A program made the position numbers and the translations under genes. Below are positions 27,478 through 40,331 of a DNA stretch of 64,000 nucleotides, piece after piece. The number at the start of each line of letters is the position of its first letter. Within the stretch, counting starts at the first letter, position 1. Source of the DNA: Cryptomeria japonica (Eukaryota; Streptophyta; Pinopsida; Cupressales; Cupressaceae); assembly GCF_030272615.1 (NCBI RefSeq), contig NC_081406.1:191029891-191093890 (forward strand). The letters are read 5' to 3'. The notes below the pieces were generated by a model. That model made no database searches. It was not told the origin of the DNA and saw nothing but the letters and a program-made list of their open reading frames with translations.

Positions 27478-27889
27478 ATCTCCCCCTTTGGCATTGATGG
27501 CAACACTGAATGTGAAAAACATCCATGTGCCAAGGAATGCCAACAAACTCCAAAACACCAAAAGATCTAGCAATTTTCACATGAATACCTTCTTCCCCTT
27601 TGACATCAATGAGAAAGGACGGATACTAAATCAAGAATATTGAACCAAATAGCTAACTACTCCCCCTGAGTAGTAGCACCATCTTCATCAACCCGGATCA
27701 GAAAAGTATGTCTGATAAGCTCACTGGATTGATGCATCTTTGCATCACTAAGTCTCTTCCGGAGGGTTGGTAACCCCCAACTGATCTCTGAGATATTCAA
27801 AAGTGTCTTTAGGCGATGATTTCATTGGAATATCTGCAATCTGTTCCTTAGTAGACACATAAACCAATCTGACTTCCTTTGCTTCAACC

Positions 27890-29478
27890 TTTTCTTTCAA
27901 GAAATTATACCTTATAGAAATTTATTTTTAATTGGAATGAAATACTAGAGTCTTTGACATATCAATAGCAGCAGTATTGCCATAGTGAATAAAAATAGGC
28001 TCATCACAACTTACCCTTATATCCTTTAACATCTATTTCATCCATAAAATCTGAGTACAGTTGGTAGCAACTACAACATATTCTGCTTTTGTTGTAGACA
28101 ACGAAGTGCATGATTGTTTTTATACTAAGCCACGAAACCAACTTCTTCCCAAGAAAGAATGCACCGCCAGTAGTGCTCTTTCAATCATCCACATCTCCCA
28201 CCCAATCAGAATCCATATATGCACTTAATGTGAAGTCATCATTCTTTGGATACCATAACCCAAAGTATGTTGTACCTGCCAAATATCTGAATATCCTCTT
28301 GACAACAATATCATGAGTTCTTCTAGGGTCTGATTGAAATCTAGAAGAAATATAAACATCATTCATTATATCAGGTCTTGTCTGAGTTAGGTACAACAAA
28401 CCACCAATCATTGATTTGAATCTGCTCGGGTTCACCTTAGGTGATTCTTCATCCTTTGACAATTTGCAACCAGTTATCATAGGAGTACTAACAGGTTTAG
28501 AATTCTCAAGTCCAAATTTCTTAAGTAACTCCTTCACGTACTTAGTTTGACAAATGAAAATACCTTTATCCATTTGAGTAATCTACAAACCTAAGAAAAA
28601 TTTATCTCACCAATCATAGACATTTCAAATTCATTCTTCATATCATTAACAAATTTCATGCATAGACCTTCCTCTCCTCCAAAAATGATATCATCCACAA
28701 AGACTTCAATAATCAATATGTCATCATGCTCAATCTTGTAATATAAGTTACTATCAGCATTACCTTTACTGACACCAAGCTTTGAAAGATACTTATCCAA
28801 TCTAGCATACCATGCTTTAGGGGCCTGTTTTAGTCCATATAAATATTTCTTCAATCTGCAAACCATGTCCTTGTCTTTTGATAAAGAAAATCCATTAGGT
28901 TGTTCAATGTAAAATTCCTCTTCAAGATCTCCATTCAAAAAAGCATATTTAACATCACTCTAATATACTTTGTAGTTCTTGTGTGCAGCATAAGCAAGAA
29001 AAAGTCTTACCGCTTCAATTATAGCAACCAAGGCATAAGTTTCCCCATAATCAATTCCTTCTTCCTATGAATAACCTTTGCAAACCAGTCTAGCCTTTTT
29101 CCTCACCACTTGACCTTCCTCATTCAATTTGTTCCTGAAAACCCATTTAGTTCCAATAATGTTCTTGTCTTTAGGTCTAGGTACAAGTTCCCATGTCCTA
29201 TTCTTTTCAATCTGATCTAATTCCTCTTCCATTTCTTTTAACCAATTTTCATCCTTAATTGCTTCAATGAAAGATTCCAATTCAATTTGAGAAATTAAAC
29301 ATACCTCTTTAGCAGCTAACCTTCTCCTAGTCATCACACCTTTCCTTTTATCTCCAATAATATGATCTTCAGAATGATTTAGCTTTACATACCTGGGAGT
29401 CTTTGAATTTTCTTGATTTGCTGACTCATTTTGTTGTTCCTCTGTCACTGTTGAATTTTTGGATGCTACTGGTGCCAC
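27890..29478 (-). pseudogene. Copia reverse transcriptase and RNase H
   Basis: The fragments are, in order: 29,478-29,065 (WLKEMEEELDQIEKNRTWELV and GTKWVFRNKLNE), then 28,938-28,591 (CRLKKYLYGLKQAPKAWYARL and FVDDIIFGG, the catalytic Asp pair), and 28,573-28,181 (RPDIMNDVYISSRF, then SAYMDSDWVGD of RNase H). The RNase H C-terminus decays further to about 27,890 (GGAFFLGKK...). Stops and shifts separate the blocks, so no functional polymerase can be made. Confidence 0.9.
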
Positions 29479-29496
29479 TGGTTCACTGTTCTTAAC

Positions 29497-30594
29497 TTAT
29501 TCTTGCATTACCAGTTCAGGTCTGATAAATTCATCTTCCGGTCCATAATCATATGCTCTGATCTGATTACTGTCATGCTCATCCACCTTGACATTTATGC
29601 TTTCCAATATCCTATTCAATCTTTTGTTATAACATCTATATGCTTTGCTCTTAGTAGAATAACCCAAAATTATTCCTTCATCACTTCTAGGATCAAACTT
29701 TCCTAATGCATCATCTCTTCTAATGTAACATTTGCTTCCAAAAATTCTGAAATATCTGACAGTAGGAGTATGACCAAACCATAGTTCATAAGGAGTCTTA
29801 CCGGTATCACCTTTATAGTGTACTTTGTTGAAAGTGTATACATCGGTATTGATAGCCTCTCTCCAATAGATATCAGGTAATTTAGCTTCAATCATCATAG
29901 TCCTTGCAGCATCCAAAATTGTTATGTTCTTCCTTTCCACCAATTCATTCTGTCGTGGGGTTCTAGGTGCAGAAAGTTGCCTCCTAATACCATTCCTTTC
30001 ACAAAAGTTGTTGAACTCATCGGATGTAAACTCATCGCCATGATCTGATCTTAAGCACTTTATCTTCAGTCTTGTCTCAGTCTCAACCATAGCCTTAAAG
30101 ATTTTGAATTTCTCAAAAGCTTCATATTTCTCTTTCAAAAATGCCACCCACTTCATTCTAAAATAGTCATCAATAGGTAACATAAAATATCTATCACCTT
30201 GAAAAAATTTAGTCCTTGTCTATCCATACAAATCAGTATGAATAAGATCAAGAATTTCATTATATTTATCATGTACACTTCTGAAAGAAGTTCTAACTTG
30301 CTTACCCATTTGACATTCTCTACATACCGGATTATGAGGTTTAACAATCTTGGGCAAATTTCTGACAACCAATATTGAACTGATCTTTACTGTGCAATCA
30401 AAATTAACATGGCACATCCTCTTATGCCATAACCAACTCTCATCAATCTGAGCAATCAAGCAAGCCTTCTCACCGGAGTTCAAATGAAAGATATTACCAT
30501 TAGTCTGAGTTCTAGAAGCAATCTCCAATCTAGATTTATTAACGATCTTACATTTTTTATCCTTGAATTGCAAATGAAATCCTATATCCACCAT
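29497..30594 (-). pseudogene. Copia integrase
   Basis: The N-terminal zinc segment lies near 30,480-30,310 (WHKRMCHVNF, then CRECQMGKQ). The core follows a stop near 30,218 and includes VDDYF-like IDDYF, SDHGDEFTS (second Asp) and NELVERKN (Glu), then YELWFGHTP and FGSKCYI of the C-terminal part. All this shares one frame with the protease region. The enzyme would insert the cDNA copy and produce the 5-bp duplications. This copy has internal stops. Confidence 0.9.
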
Positions 30595-31960
30595 CTAACC
30601 TACACTTAAAAGATTATGCTTTAAGCCTTCAACATAATAAACATTATTAGTTTTAGTATTACCATCCAATGATATTGTTCCTTTGCCTTTGATCCTACAT
30701 GCCTTGTTGTCTCCAAATCTGACCAATCCACCATCAAATTCTTGCAGTGATAAGAACTTTCTTTTGTCACCGGTCATGTGATGTGAGCAACCACTCTCTA
30801 TAACCCATTCATAATTTTCTTCAATTTTAGTAGTCAAGGCCTTTTCCTTGGTATTTGATGTTTCAATGATAGATTCTGGAGAATCATCCTTGATAGCAAT
30901 AAAGACCCAATCTTTGTCGGATGAAGCACCATTACTGGATCCACTCAAAGGTTCATCATCATCATCACCAACATAATAACATGATTTATCTTTATTCCTT
31001 CTGAATCTAGGTCCGCTCTGATATTCAGGATTAGGCTTATAATTCCTCATAAATCTTTCATGATTCCTAGCAGCTCTTTCAAGACATCTAGATGCAAAAT
31101 GACCAATCTTATTGCATGAAAAACATTTAAAAGGGAATTTTCCTTCATACTTACTTCCAGCTGGTCCTTGAGGAATTCTTCTAGCAATCAGGGCTTCCAG
31201 CTCTTCAAGCTCCCTTTCTTCTTTCTCAATTTCCTCCATATCCTTAGCATACATCTCTTTCCAATCTATCTTCTATTTACCAGATGCAGATGCTCTAAAT
31301 GCAGTCTCAGTTTTAGCAGCACTCTGATCTCCAAGTTCTTCAAGTTCAAAAGCAGTCAATTTCCCAAGTAGTGTATCTCTGGTCACAGGGGTACTTGACA
31401 TTGTTTGGAGTTCATTGATAGCAGTAGCCTTCATCTTGTAAGCTAGAGGTATAACTCTTAGAACTTTTCACACTATTTCATCCTCACTAACAGATCTACC
31501 ACAACATTTGATACCCATGACAATTTCATTGACTCTATCCATAAAAGAACTTATCTTCTCATCTTCTTCCATCTTCAAAGTTTTATATCTTACCTAGAAA
31601 CCTTCAAGTTTAGCAATCTTCACAGCCTGGTCACATTCATAGAGTTTCAAGCTTTGTCTAGATCAACTTAACATTCTCCAACTCTATGACATTCAATAGC
31701 TTTTTAGTAGATAGGGCGCTCAACAATGCTTCTTTTTCTCTTACATCATTTTCAGCTCTTTTATGTTCATCAGCAGGTGCCAATGTTCTAGAATTAGGAT
31801 CATGAGGTATATACCCTTTCTCCACTATCTCCCAAACTTCAGCTCCAAGACATCTGAGATGAATCTTGATTTGCTCCTTCCATATCTTGTAATTTGTACC
31901 ATCAAATCTGGGACTTTCCTTCCAGTAAGGATTCAATGTAGAACTAGATGCAGTTGCCAT
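30595..31960 (-). pseudogene. Copia gag and protease region
   Basis: Gag begins MATASSSTLNPYWKESPRFDG at 31,960 with GTNYKIWKEQIKIHL, typical of Copia gag. That frame stops at 31,658 and coding resumes in another frame by 31,254. A complete CCHC knuckle (KCFSCNKIGHFASRC, near 31,140-31,090) binds RNA in packaging. The protease segment is WVIESGCSHHMTGDKRKF near 30,810-30,760: the usual catalytic DSG reads ESG, an Asp-to-Glu change expected to cripple cleavage. A stop at 30,595 separates it from the integrase part. Confidence 0.88.
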
Positions 31961-32015
31961 CAGATCTCCTCAATTGGTTAAGCTTCTATAGAGAGGACCT
32001 CGCTTTGATACCAAT

Positions 32016-33225
32016 TGTTGGAATGCACCGATACCGGCAGTAAACTGAGAGGGGGAGTGAATTAGTTTACTAACAATAACAAAAATCAATTCAATTATAA
32101 ACCTTAAACCGGAGCACAACCCAAAGAACAATATAACATGAAAGCACAACACACATAAGATCAATATTTGACGTGGAAAACCCAAAAAGGGAAAAACCAC
32201 GGTGGGAAACCCTACCCACAATTAGATGAATACTTTGTAGTAGTATTGTGAATAATTACAATGGGGTCTGCACATGCAAAAAGGCCAACAACCTAGAGCA
32301 CACTTCTCATCACAAAGGGAAGTCTCACTGACTTACAAAATCATCAGACTACAATCCAGAAAATGATGAACTGTGAAAGTAGCATCTACTAATGCCCGAT
32401 ATAGTTCCGATTAAGCATTGATGTCTGCTATGTAATACAAAACCTTTCCAACCTTAACTTGAATGATATGACTTTATTCACACGTAATCCTTCTCTAATA
32501 ATGCAGACTTAACCAACCATCGATATCGCTTTTCCATCAACATGAATAAGTCACCTATAAATACAGATCATCAACCTTATTGACAAGGTTGGCTAAACCC
32601 CTAAACCCATAAACCCATAATTACAAATTTACATCACATGATACCACCAGACCAATATTATAATTTACATTACATAGCATGGACCTAAATCAAGTAACCA
32701 AACAATTATATCCGCCAGGGATTCCGCTAAGACCAAAATCCAACACGCTTCACTTGTCGATAGAAACCCTCAGTGAAAGTTTAACTGGATCCAAATAGGA
32801 CCACCATAAAAGCACACCATCCAATTCCTAGTCACCAAATTCTTGGGATATTATGATCAAGAAGCACCAACAATATGAAAGAAATTGATTCTGTAAGCCA
32901 GACCCAAAATCCACTGACCAAGTCACAAAAACAACATACCGGTAAAGCCAAAAGCTAGTCGGTAAAGCCAAGAACAAGCCGGTAACTGGAAATACCAAAA
33001 GTGATAACCAAATCATAAAACCACTAGAATATAGAAAGCATATAACCATCATAATAATAATCCAAAACCGATTCCAGAGGTCTGATCATACTAGATTAAA
33101 ATCATAGCCGAAACCAAAATGATCACCAAGAGTAACCGGGATAGATCTAACCGAGATAGTCTCCAACCAGGATAAAATGTTGACATCAATGACAACACTC
33201 AACCAAATCTAGCATATTGCCAACA
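32016..33225 (-). repeat. 5' LTR of the Copia element
   Basis: It is 1,210 bp, starts TGTTGG and ends CCAACA on the plus strand, and lies next to the primer-binding site. Confidence 0.9.
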
Positions 33226-33777
33226 GTTTCATCTATCCATTTTGGGATAGGCATCTACCCAAACGGGGTAGGCATCTATTCAAAGAATAGGAAATGCTCT
33301 AGCCAGAGACTTTAGACTCATCGGTACCATCCAAGTCTAGAGGCACTCTCTAAAGACTACACTCCTCTACTAGGAGTGCACTGAGGTCACCGCCTTTAGG
33401 AGCAATTAAAAAAAAAAGCTTGAGTTTTGCCTCGAAATTTGGCCTAAAGCCTTGAGAAGTCAAGTGAATCCATACGGGATCCCTTCCGAGTATGTATTGT
33501 AATACTTTTAATCTTCCAAGTAGTGTTACTATACCCTTTGTTTGAAAGATCCAAGGAGCTTTGAAACTGACTACTCGCTCTTAACCCAAAATCCTAATCC
33601 CCATTCCCGAATGCCCGAGTACAAGGGATAACTCCATCCCTAGACTGCCTACATACCCGTTTCGGCACAGGATCAAGGCGTAAAGTATGTAGTTCTGGTT
33701 TCTAACTATGGTTTAATGTAAACTATTTGTGTGATGATAAATAAGAAATACTCCAAGCCCCAATATAGATATCATCT

Positions 33778-33814
<37 letters not shown>

Positions 33815-33891
33815 CTTTATCCTTGATATTTGTATCATAATTAACCTTAAGGACATTAATATTGGAGTAAGATTAAGAATAATATTAATAG

Positions 33892-34870
33892 TGTTGGCAA
33901 TTGACACTCATCCGGTAAGAGTTAATGGCATTTTGAGCTGTCATTGATGGCAACTCATGGGAACTCATCTTCAGGTGTAAATATATTCTATTTGGATTCA
34001 TTGTTTTATCACTTTGCTTTGTTTGGGTTAACCAACATTCATTACACTTAACCGGTATTCACTTTGCTTCACAATCGGCTAAGTCCCGATCCTGGTAATG
34101 GATAGGACCCGGCTAGGAGATCTTATGGCCCCGATTATTTCTTTCATAGAATTTATGGTAACGTGTGAAGGTGGACATGGGATTATGTTTTAAATTCATT
34201 ATGACCCGTCAGTCGATAGGATTATACTTTTCATTGAAGCCGACATGGTGGAAGATATAAGGATATTTAAGGATATCCTTTTAGTGATGGATTAACAAGT
34301 TTTTGGAAATACGATTTTGGTTGCGAATTATTCAGAGATTATCGGTATGCATTTTGGTCAGTGAATGAAACCTTTTGTGTGCAATTTCACATGCAAAGCC
34401 TAACCGGTAGAAGAATAGGGTAGAACAGAGCATCATCAAACCGATACATAGTGAAGGTTATCAGAGCATGAACCAGAGCTTATCCAGCATGGTCAGATGC
34501 ATCTTATAAGTTAATTCTTCTTGTAATCACTTTGTAATGCTTTGTAAGTCAATGAGACTTCTCCTTTTGTGTTGAGTAGTGAGCTCTAGGCGGTTGGGTT
34601 GATTGCATGCGCAATCCACTTTATGTGATATTTGTATACCTTGATCAAGTATATATATATTATGGGTATCAGCCCTACCATGGTTTTTCCCTTTGTAGGG
34701 TTTTCCATGTATAAATATTGGTGTTATGGTGTTGCCTCTTTATATGTTATTTGGTGTATGCACTTTAATTTTATTTACTGTTAATCAGTGAATAAGCAAT
34801 AAGTTGAAAACTAACATTACCGACAAAACACTGATCCCCCCCCCCCCCTCAGTGTTCTTGGATTCCAACA
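33892..34870 (+). repeat. 5' LTR of the 19.7 kb element
   Basis: It is 979 bp, starts TGTTGGCAATTGACACTC and ends GGATTCCAACA. A C-run at about 34,838-34,848 is variable between the two LTRs. Confidence 0.93.
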
Positions 34871-34929
34871 ATTGGTATCAGAGCTTGGTTCCTCGGAAGA
34901 AATTTAACCACTTGAGGAAGATCTGGAAT

Positions 34930-35960
34930 TTGGAATCAATGGAAACCAGTCTACAACAACAACTTCAACTTGCTCTTGAGGATCTTGATAATGAGAATAT
35001 GGAGAACAACAAATTGAAAAATAAATTGAAGCAAGCCAAAGAACACACAATTTCATTGCAAGGAAATCTTTCATTTGTTCAAGCTAAGAGGAATGAACTC
35101 TGAGATCAATTGCAGAATCTGAACAGTGACAAGGAAGATGCTATGAAGGATCAATGTCACAAACTCACTCAGGAGAACACTATCTTGAAGAATGAGATGC
35201 AAGCTTTAACCATGAGAATGTGCAAAGATATTGAAGACAAAAAGAAAAATGAAGAAAACCTAGCTCAAGCATTGAAGGATAGATCTAATGAATGCAACAG
35301 ACTGACACATGAGAATGATTTGTTGAAACTTGAATTGGTCCAGTCCCGAAACAATGAACAGGAAATTGAGAGATAAATTATAATCATGAGAGATGACTTG
35401 GTCACTGCAAATGAGTACAAGAACAAATTTCAAGCCAGCTCTGCTAAACTTGATGAACTGCTGAAGAGTCAGAGAGATGCTAATGACAAGAGAGGTCTTG
35501 GTTATGAAAAAGGAGAAAGATTAGGTACTGCACAACAAGATCAATTATTTGGATAGAAGAAGAATCATGACAACAACTAGAACCAGAAATCATCGGTAAG
35601 ACATCCTAATGCTCACAAATTCAATGGTACATGTTTTGTTTGCAATAAATATGGTCATATGGCTAGTCAGTGCAGAAATAGGAATAATCGGAACAATGCA
35701 TCATTCACCGGTCTTGGAAATGTAAGATGTCATGCATGTAGTATGTAGTAGATTTGGACACATGGATAACCAATGCAGATCAAAAGGAAATCAAGGAAAT
35801 CAAGGGTTTAACAAAGAAATTCAGAAAAACAATATTGTATGTTATGTATGCAACAAGATTGGACATATTGCTAAATATTGCAAAAGTAAGAACCCACCGA
35901 CAACTAATGAAAATGCAAATGAGAAGGGAAAGACAAAAGTGGAAGACATCAAAAAATAGC
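34930..35960 (+). pseudogene. Gag-like coiled-coil protein with CCHC knuckles
   Basis: From about 34,936 the frame encodes a Gln/Glu/Lys/Leu-rich heptad-like segment (METSLQQQLQLALEDLDNEN, then KLKNKLKQAK), interrupted by stops at 35,101 and 35,374 but continuing in frame. It then reaches one CCHC motif (CFVCNKYGHMASQC, near 35,635), a damaged second one near 35,730, and after a frameshift a third (CYVCNKIGHIAKYC, near 35,840-35,880). Coiled-coil plus knuckles suggests an RNA-binding, self-associating gag-type protein. The usual Copia gag N-terminus is missing. It is broken in this copy. Confidence 0.65.
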
Positions 35961-38900
35961 ATGAGAAAAGATTGGTAAGAAGATTATATACACCACAGGC
36001 AGAACACCCGGTAGAGTCATCAGGTCCTACACCAGTAGCAGACACAACCGGTAACTAAGGAACTCTTCCTTAGGGGTAGGCAAATCATTAAATATCATGC
36101 AAGTACCCCGGATTAGATCTGTAGTCAAAGAATTATGATTGCGGATGGGTGCTCAGGAAATTTCAAATGTTTATCGGAACCTACTCGCAGACTATGTGAA
36201 CCAGTCAGCCCTCCCGACAACATTTATGACAGTGAAAAATTAGGATTAACGACGATAAAAAGGAAAAGTAAAGTTATTTTCTTCATACAACGATCGAGAA
36301 TTTAGACGAGCAATTTCTAGAGCGATTTAGAGTCCAAGGCGATTTGTGCAAGCAGTTTCTTTCAAAAGTGATCTCATCTCCCAATAGCATCTTAAGGTAT
36401 TTTTCATTTGCAAAAACCCTAGTTTCAGTATCTGGTTGTCATGGCTTCATCATCCAACATCGATACTCCTTTGGTGGTGGAAATCAAGAATCGCCCTCAT
36501 CCTATTTTCAAGAAGCATCCTTTCAAATCCCTTCTGGATGAACCTTTGCGAGTGTTCTCGAGAGTTTTCCATGGTATTCTTCACACCCAAGATATTAGGG
36601 CATACATTCATTGCAACATCAAGGATCTCGGAGGATATGAGTTGTTGTGCATTTTCACAGAAAACCTGATCATCGACAACCAGCTGAAACCGGAATTTGC
36701 TCACTTGCAGAGGAAGGGTTTTACCCAATTCATGGATTTTCCCACTTTTGATGAGGCAGAATGGGTCTGATACATTTTGAGCCATATTCATGGAGAATTT
36801 ATTTGGTTGGACCGGCCATACAAAATCACAGAGGAAGTAATTTGGAACATCACTTGTCTACACAAGATTGGAGGTGTACTCAGCCCTAGGTGCAAGCTCT
36901 CTAACATAGAACTATGCAAACTTACTGGTTCTACTTTTGATGGACACTCGATTAGGGTTGATGATGTAAGTGAAATTGATGTCAAGTTTGTCGTGATGAT
37001 AATTGGTTACAAGGTCTATGAGTCTAACCGACTAAACTCTGTCTCTGGAAACAATATTTTGATTGCTCATCAAATGGTAAAGGAAGATGCACACTACGAT
37101 CTCTGCAGTGTGATATTGAAAGAGCTTATGACAAACCTCCAGAAAATCAAGCAAGATAAGAAAAACACTTTCCGGTATGGCTCTTTTGTTATCTATCTAG
37201 CATTTTACTTTTTGGGCATTGTTCTCAGTTATGGGAAGATTCAATGGGCTTTTGACCATTTTATAAAAACTCAGATAGCTCAAATTTTGGATAGGCAAGG
37301 AAATAATTAAGTAAGGCTAATTTAAGGGCATTTTTCAAAACCTTCCAAGAAGAAATGAAAAATAGATCTAGAATTCCAAAGTCTATAATAGAAAAATATA
37401 AGGATACAATATGTTTTATGGTTAATAAGGATTAATGCATGATGGAAGTTGTACAGCCCAAAATTGTATGGATCATGCCTATGGGTTATAAGGTGGACGA
37501 GGCCATATTGGATGCCTATGCACAACACCTACTGCAAGCACCAGTTGATGATAAAGAGGAGAAATTTGGCACAACCCAAGAAAAGGGGCTAAAGGTTCAC
37601 CAAGAATAGGTTTCAGCTACTATTAGGAAGAAGATGACTAAGGTTGCAGCTGAAACACGTATAAGTGATGGGCATGACAGGGAAGATGTTGAACAAAAAG
37701 TCAAAATCCTTGAAGCCTAGATGAAAGAAGAGATGAAGTAGAAGAGAAAAGAGGAAAGGGAAGACCGAAAGGAAGCTCAGGCCACTCCCAATGCGGTCCC
37801 TGTACAGACAGAAACTTCCAAGCAACCGAAAGAATCATCCACTGAGCATGCCAGTCCTAAACGGGCCGAGTCAGGAAAAAGAAAGAAAAAGGCTACCTGA
37901 TAATATATGACTGTTTCTTCTGAGGAAACGGAATCCGATGAGGTTATAAAGGAAGTTATAAAAAAGAAAGGAGTTTTTGCTAGAGTAGTGAGGGAGAAGG
38001 AGGAGGATAAAAACAAAGAACTTGTTAAGGAGACTCCCCAAAAACCTAAAATCACAATTGTATGTAAGCGTAAACCTAAATTTGATGAGCAGCCCAAACC
38101 GGAAGCCAAGAGAAGAACTGATTAGAAGAAATTGGATGGTCAGGATCTAATTGATCAAATTATTAATGATGGTAACTTAGATAACATTTCTTCATTCTTT
38201 GATGGATTTGATGAGAAGGATAAAAAGAAAATTGAGGAGGCAATTCTTTATATCTTGATTCTTTTAGTAGGGCATTGATTGAACTTGAGAAAATTTTGCC
38301 TAAGGAGTTGTATGACAAGTTTGAGGCTAGAAAATTTCATGCTTAGACTCTGGACCGGCAAATAAAAGAGACTAAACTAGTTAATCTCTATCCAACAATA
38401 ACTCCTCCAAAGATGCCAGATCTAATAAATAAAACCGGCTCATCTGAATTTAATCCTAAGCATAGAATAAATAACCTTATGTTGGAAAGGTTTGAGGAGA
38501 TCCAGAAGGAAACAATAGACATTTGGCTAAGAATTCTTTTGAGTTTGGGTTATGAATTGAGTCCCAGTTTTGTACAGTCTCAAAATATTCAATTGCCAAA
38601 AGATAAGCAACCGACAGATACAAAACAAAAAAGTGTAAATATTGAACAACCTGCTAGTACTCCACTAGCTACCATTGTACCGGCTAGTGAGTCAAATTTT
38701 GCAGCAGAGGATACACCAGCTGATAATGTACAAAATGCAAAGGATACAAAGGAAAATGTAGATAAGGATTCAAATAATAAGGTTACAAAGGATGTCAGGA
38801 TCCAGATAGGGCACCAAGTGGCGAAGCCACCGGTGCACAAGAGTTAAAGGGTTCTAAGGATACCTCTCCGACAGACAAGGGTAAGGAAGTTGTGATAGAT

Positions 38901-39142
38901 ATCTCTTCCGGCTTGGCAATTGACACCTTAGTCATAGCCAAAGGGAACTTGTCACAATTTTCTATCAGTTTTGACAAACCCTACCACAAGATGTCACCGA
39001 CTGAGAAAATTTTGGCGGCAACAACACTTCAAGCACAAGCAACCCAGGAGCTAGCTCAGGAAGAGTCAAAAGATAGGGAATTAATCAAGCATGGTTTTGA
39101 AGTTTTGAACCAGTTGGTACCAAAATTCCAAGCACAAGAGAG

Positions 39143-39180
39143 GGGTTAGTGCAGGATCAAGGGGGGACAAAAAGTGGCAA
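39143..39180 (+). repeat. Left terminal inverted repeat of the DNA transposon
   Basis: It starts GGGTTAGTGCAGGATCAAGG. By eye it matches the inverted right end at about 30 of the first 34 aligned positions at most, with mismatches at TA/AT and in the G-rich part, then realigns at AAGTGGCAATG after a 10-base length difference. Confidence 0.75.
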
Positions 39181-39285
39181 TGTGAAAAAAATAGCCTTCC
39201 TCACTCGTCTAAAAATGCGAAAATCCATGTTGACTTTTTGCTTGGCCTAGGTATCAGTACACCTTGGCCTGGTAATTACCTATGC

Positions 39286-40028
39286 AAATCGGATATCCGA
39301 TTTTTATTTATAATTTTAATTTAAAAAATATATTATATGTTACATATTATATAATACGTATTATATAATATATTATTATATTATATTATATTATATTATA
39401 TGTTACATATTATATAATACGTATTATATAATATATTATTATATTATATTATATTATATTATAATAATATATTATATAATACGTATTATATAATATAATA
39501 TTATATTATATTATATATAACATAATATAATATTATATTATATTATATATAACATAATATAATATTATATTATATTATATATAACATAATATAATATTAT
39601 ATTATATATAATATAATATAATATTATATTATATTATATAATATTATATTATATTATATTATATATAATATAATATTATATTATATTATATTATATTATA
39701 TTATATTATATTATGTTATATATAATATAATATAATATTATATTATATTATATTATATTATATATAATATAATATAATACAATACGTATTATATAATATA
39801 ATAATATATTATATAATACGTATTATATAATATATTATTATATTATATTATATTATTATATTATATTATATTATTATATAATATAATAATATATTATATA
39901 ATATGTATTGTATTATATTATATATTATAATATATATAATATAATACAATACGTATTATATAATATATTATTATATTATATATGTTATTTAAAAACAATT
40001 TTAGTATAGAAATCGGATATCCGATTTT
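39286..40028. repeat. AT-rich palindromic array bordered by AAATCGGATATCCGATTT
   Basis: Between 39,305 and about 40,000 the sequence is almost purely A and T, built from ATTATATAATACGTATTATA, TATAATATAATATTATAT and ATTATATTAT words, many of them self-complementary. The array is bordered on both sides by the 18-bp perfect palindrome AAATCGGATATCCGATTT (39,286-39,303 and 40,010-40,027). No gene is present. Confidence 0.9.
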
Positions 40029-40067
40029 CTGAGACTTTTATATTTCGACAGTGACAGCCCGTGAGTC

Positions 40068-40093
40068 ATTTTTAACTCACGGGTCGCACGATT
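40068..40093. other. Short hairpin CCCGTGAGT...ACTCACGGG
   Basis: A 9-bp perfect inverted repeat with a ~7-base loop lies just inside the AT array and upstream of the six-exon gene. Its function is unknown; being within the subterminal part of the transposon it could be a protein-binding site (inference). Confidence 0.5.
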
Positions 40094-40331
40094 TCATCAA
40101 AATCCGATATCTAGTGTTTTGGCAAAAAATTGCTAAAAAATAGATTGAGAAGTAAGAATTTTATTGTTTTCAATCATTTTCATTCATTTTTTGTATTTTT
40201 TGTTAATGTTTATTTGATTTTTCATTGAAAATATGGTTTTTTCATATGAAAACTAGGTTTTTTTTAATCAAATACCTAATTGTTTAAATTTGTTAACTAA
40301 ATTTAATTGTTTACATTCAATTAGGTTAAAA

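Larger units (their letters stand above)
26319..33225 (-). mobile_element. Copia LTR retrotransposon, 6.9 kb, minus strand
   Basis: The element is flanked by the 5-bp duplication GTTTC (26,314-26,318 and 33,226-33,230). In element orientation the 5' LTR is 33,225-32,016 (1,210 bp), starting TGTTGGCAATATGC. The 3' LTR is 27,477-26,319 (1,159 bp), with one terminal G-to-A change at its end (TATTGG on the plus strand instead of TGTTGG). The primer-binding site is at 32,001-32,013 (TGGTATCAAAGCG) and the polypurine tract AAAGGGGGAGAT is at about 27,478-27,490. Domain order gag-protease-integrase-reverse transcriptase-RNase H identifies Copia. Frameshifts and stops make it defective. Confidence 0.95.

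Noticed and set aside
29503-29706. Plus-strand ORF within the Copia integrase region
   Set aside because: Antisense shadow of pol.
36450-36985. Minus-strand ORFs across the accessory ORF
   Set aside because: Antisense shadows; the plus strand has the coherent, longer frame that also continues across the transposon.
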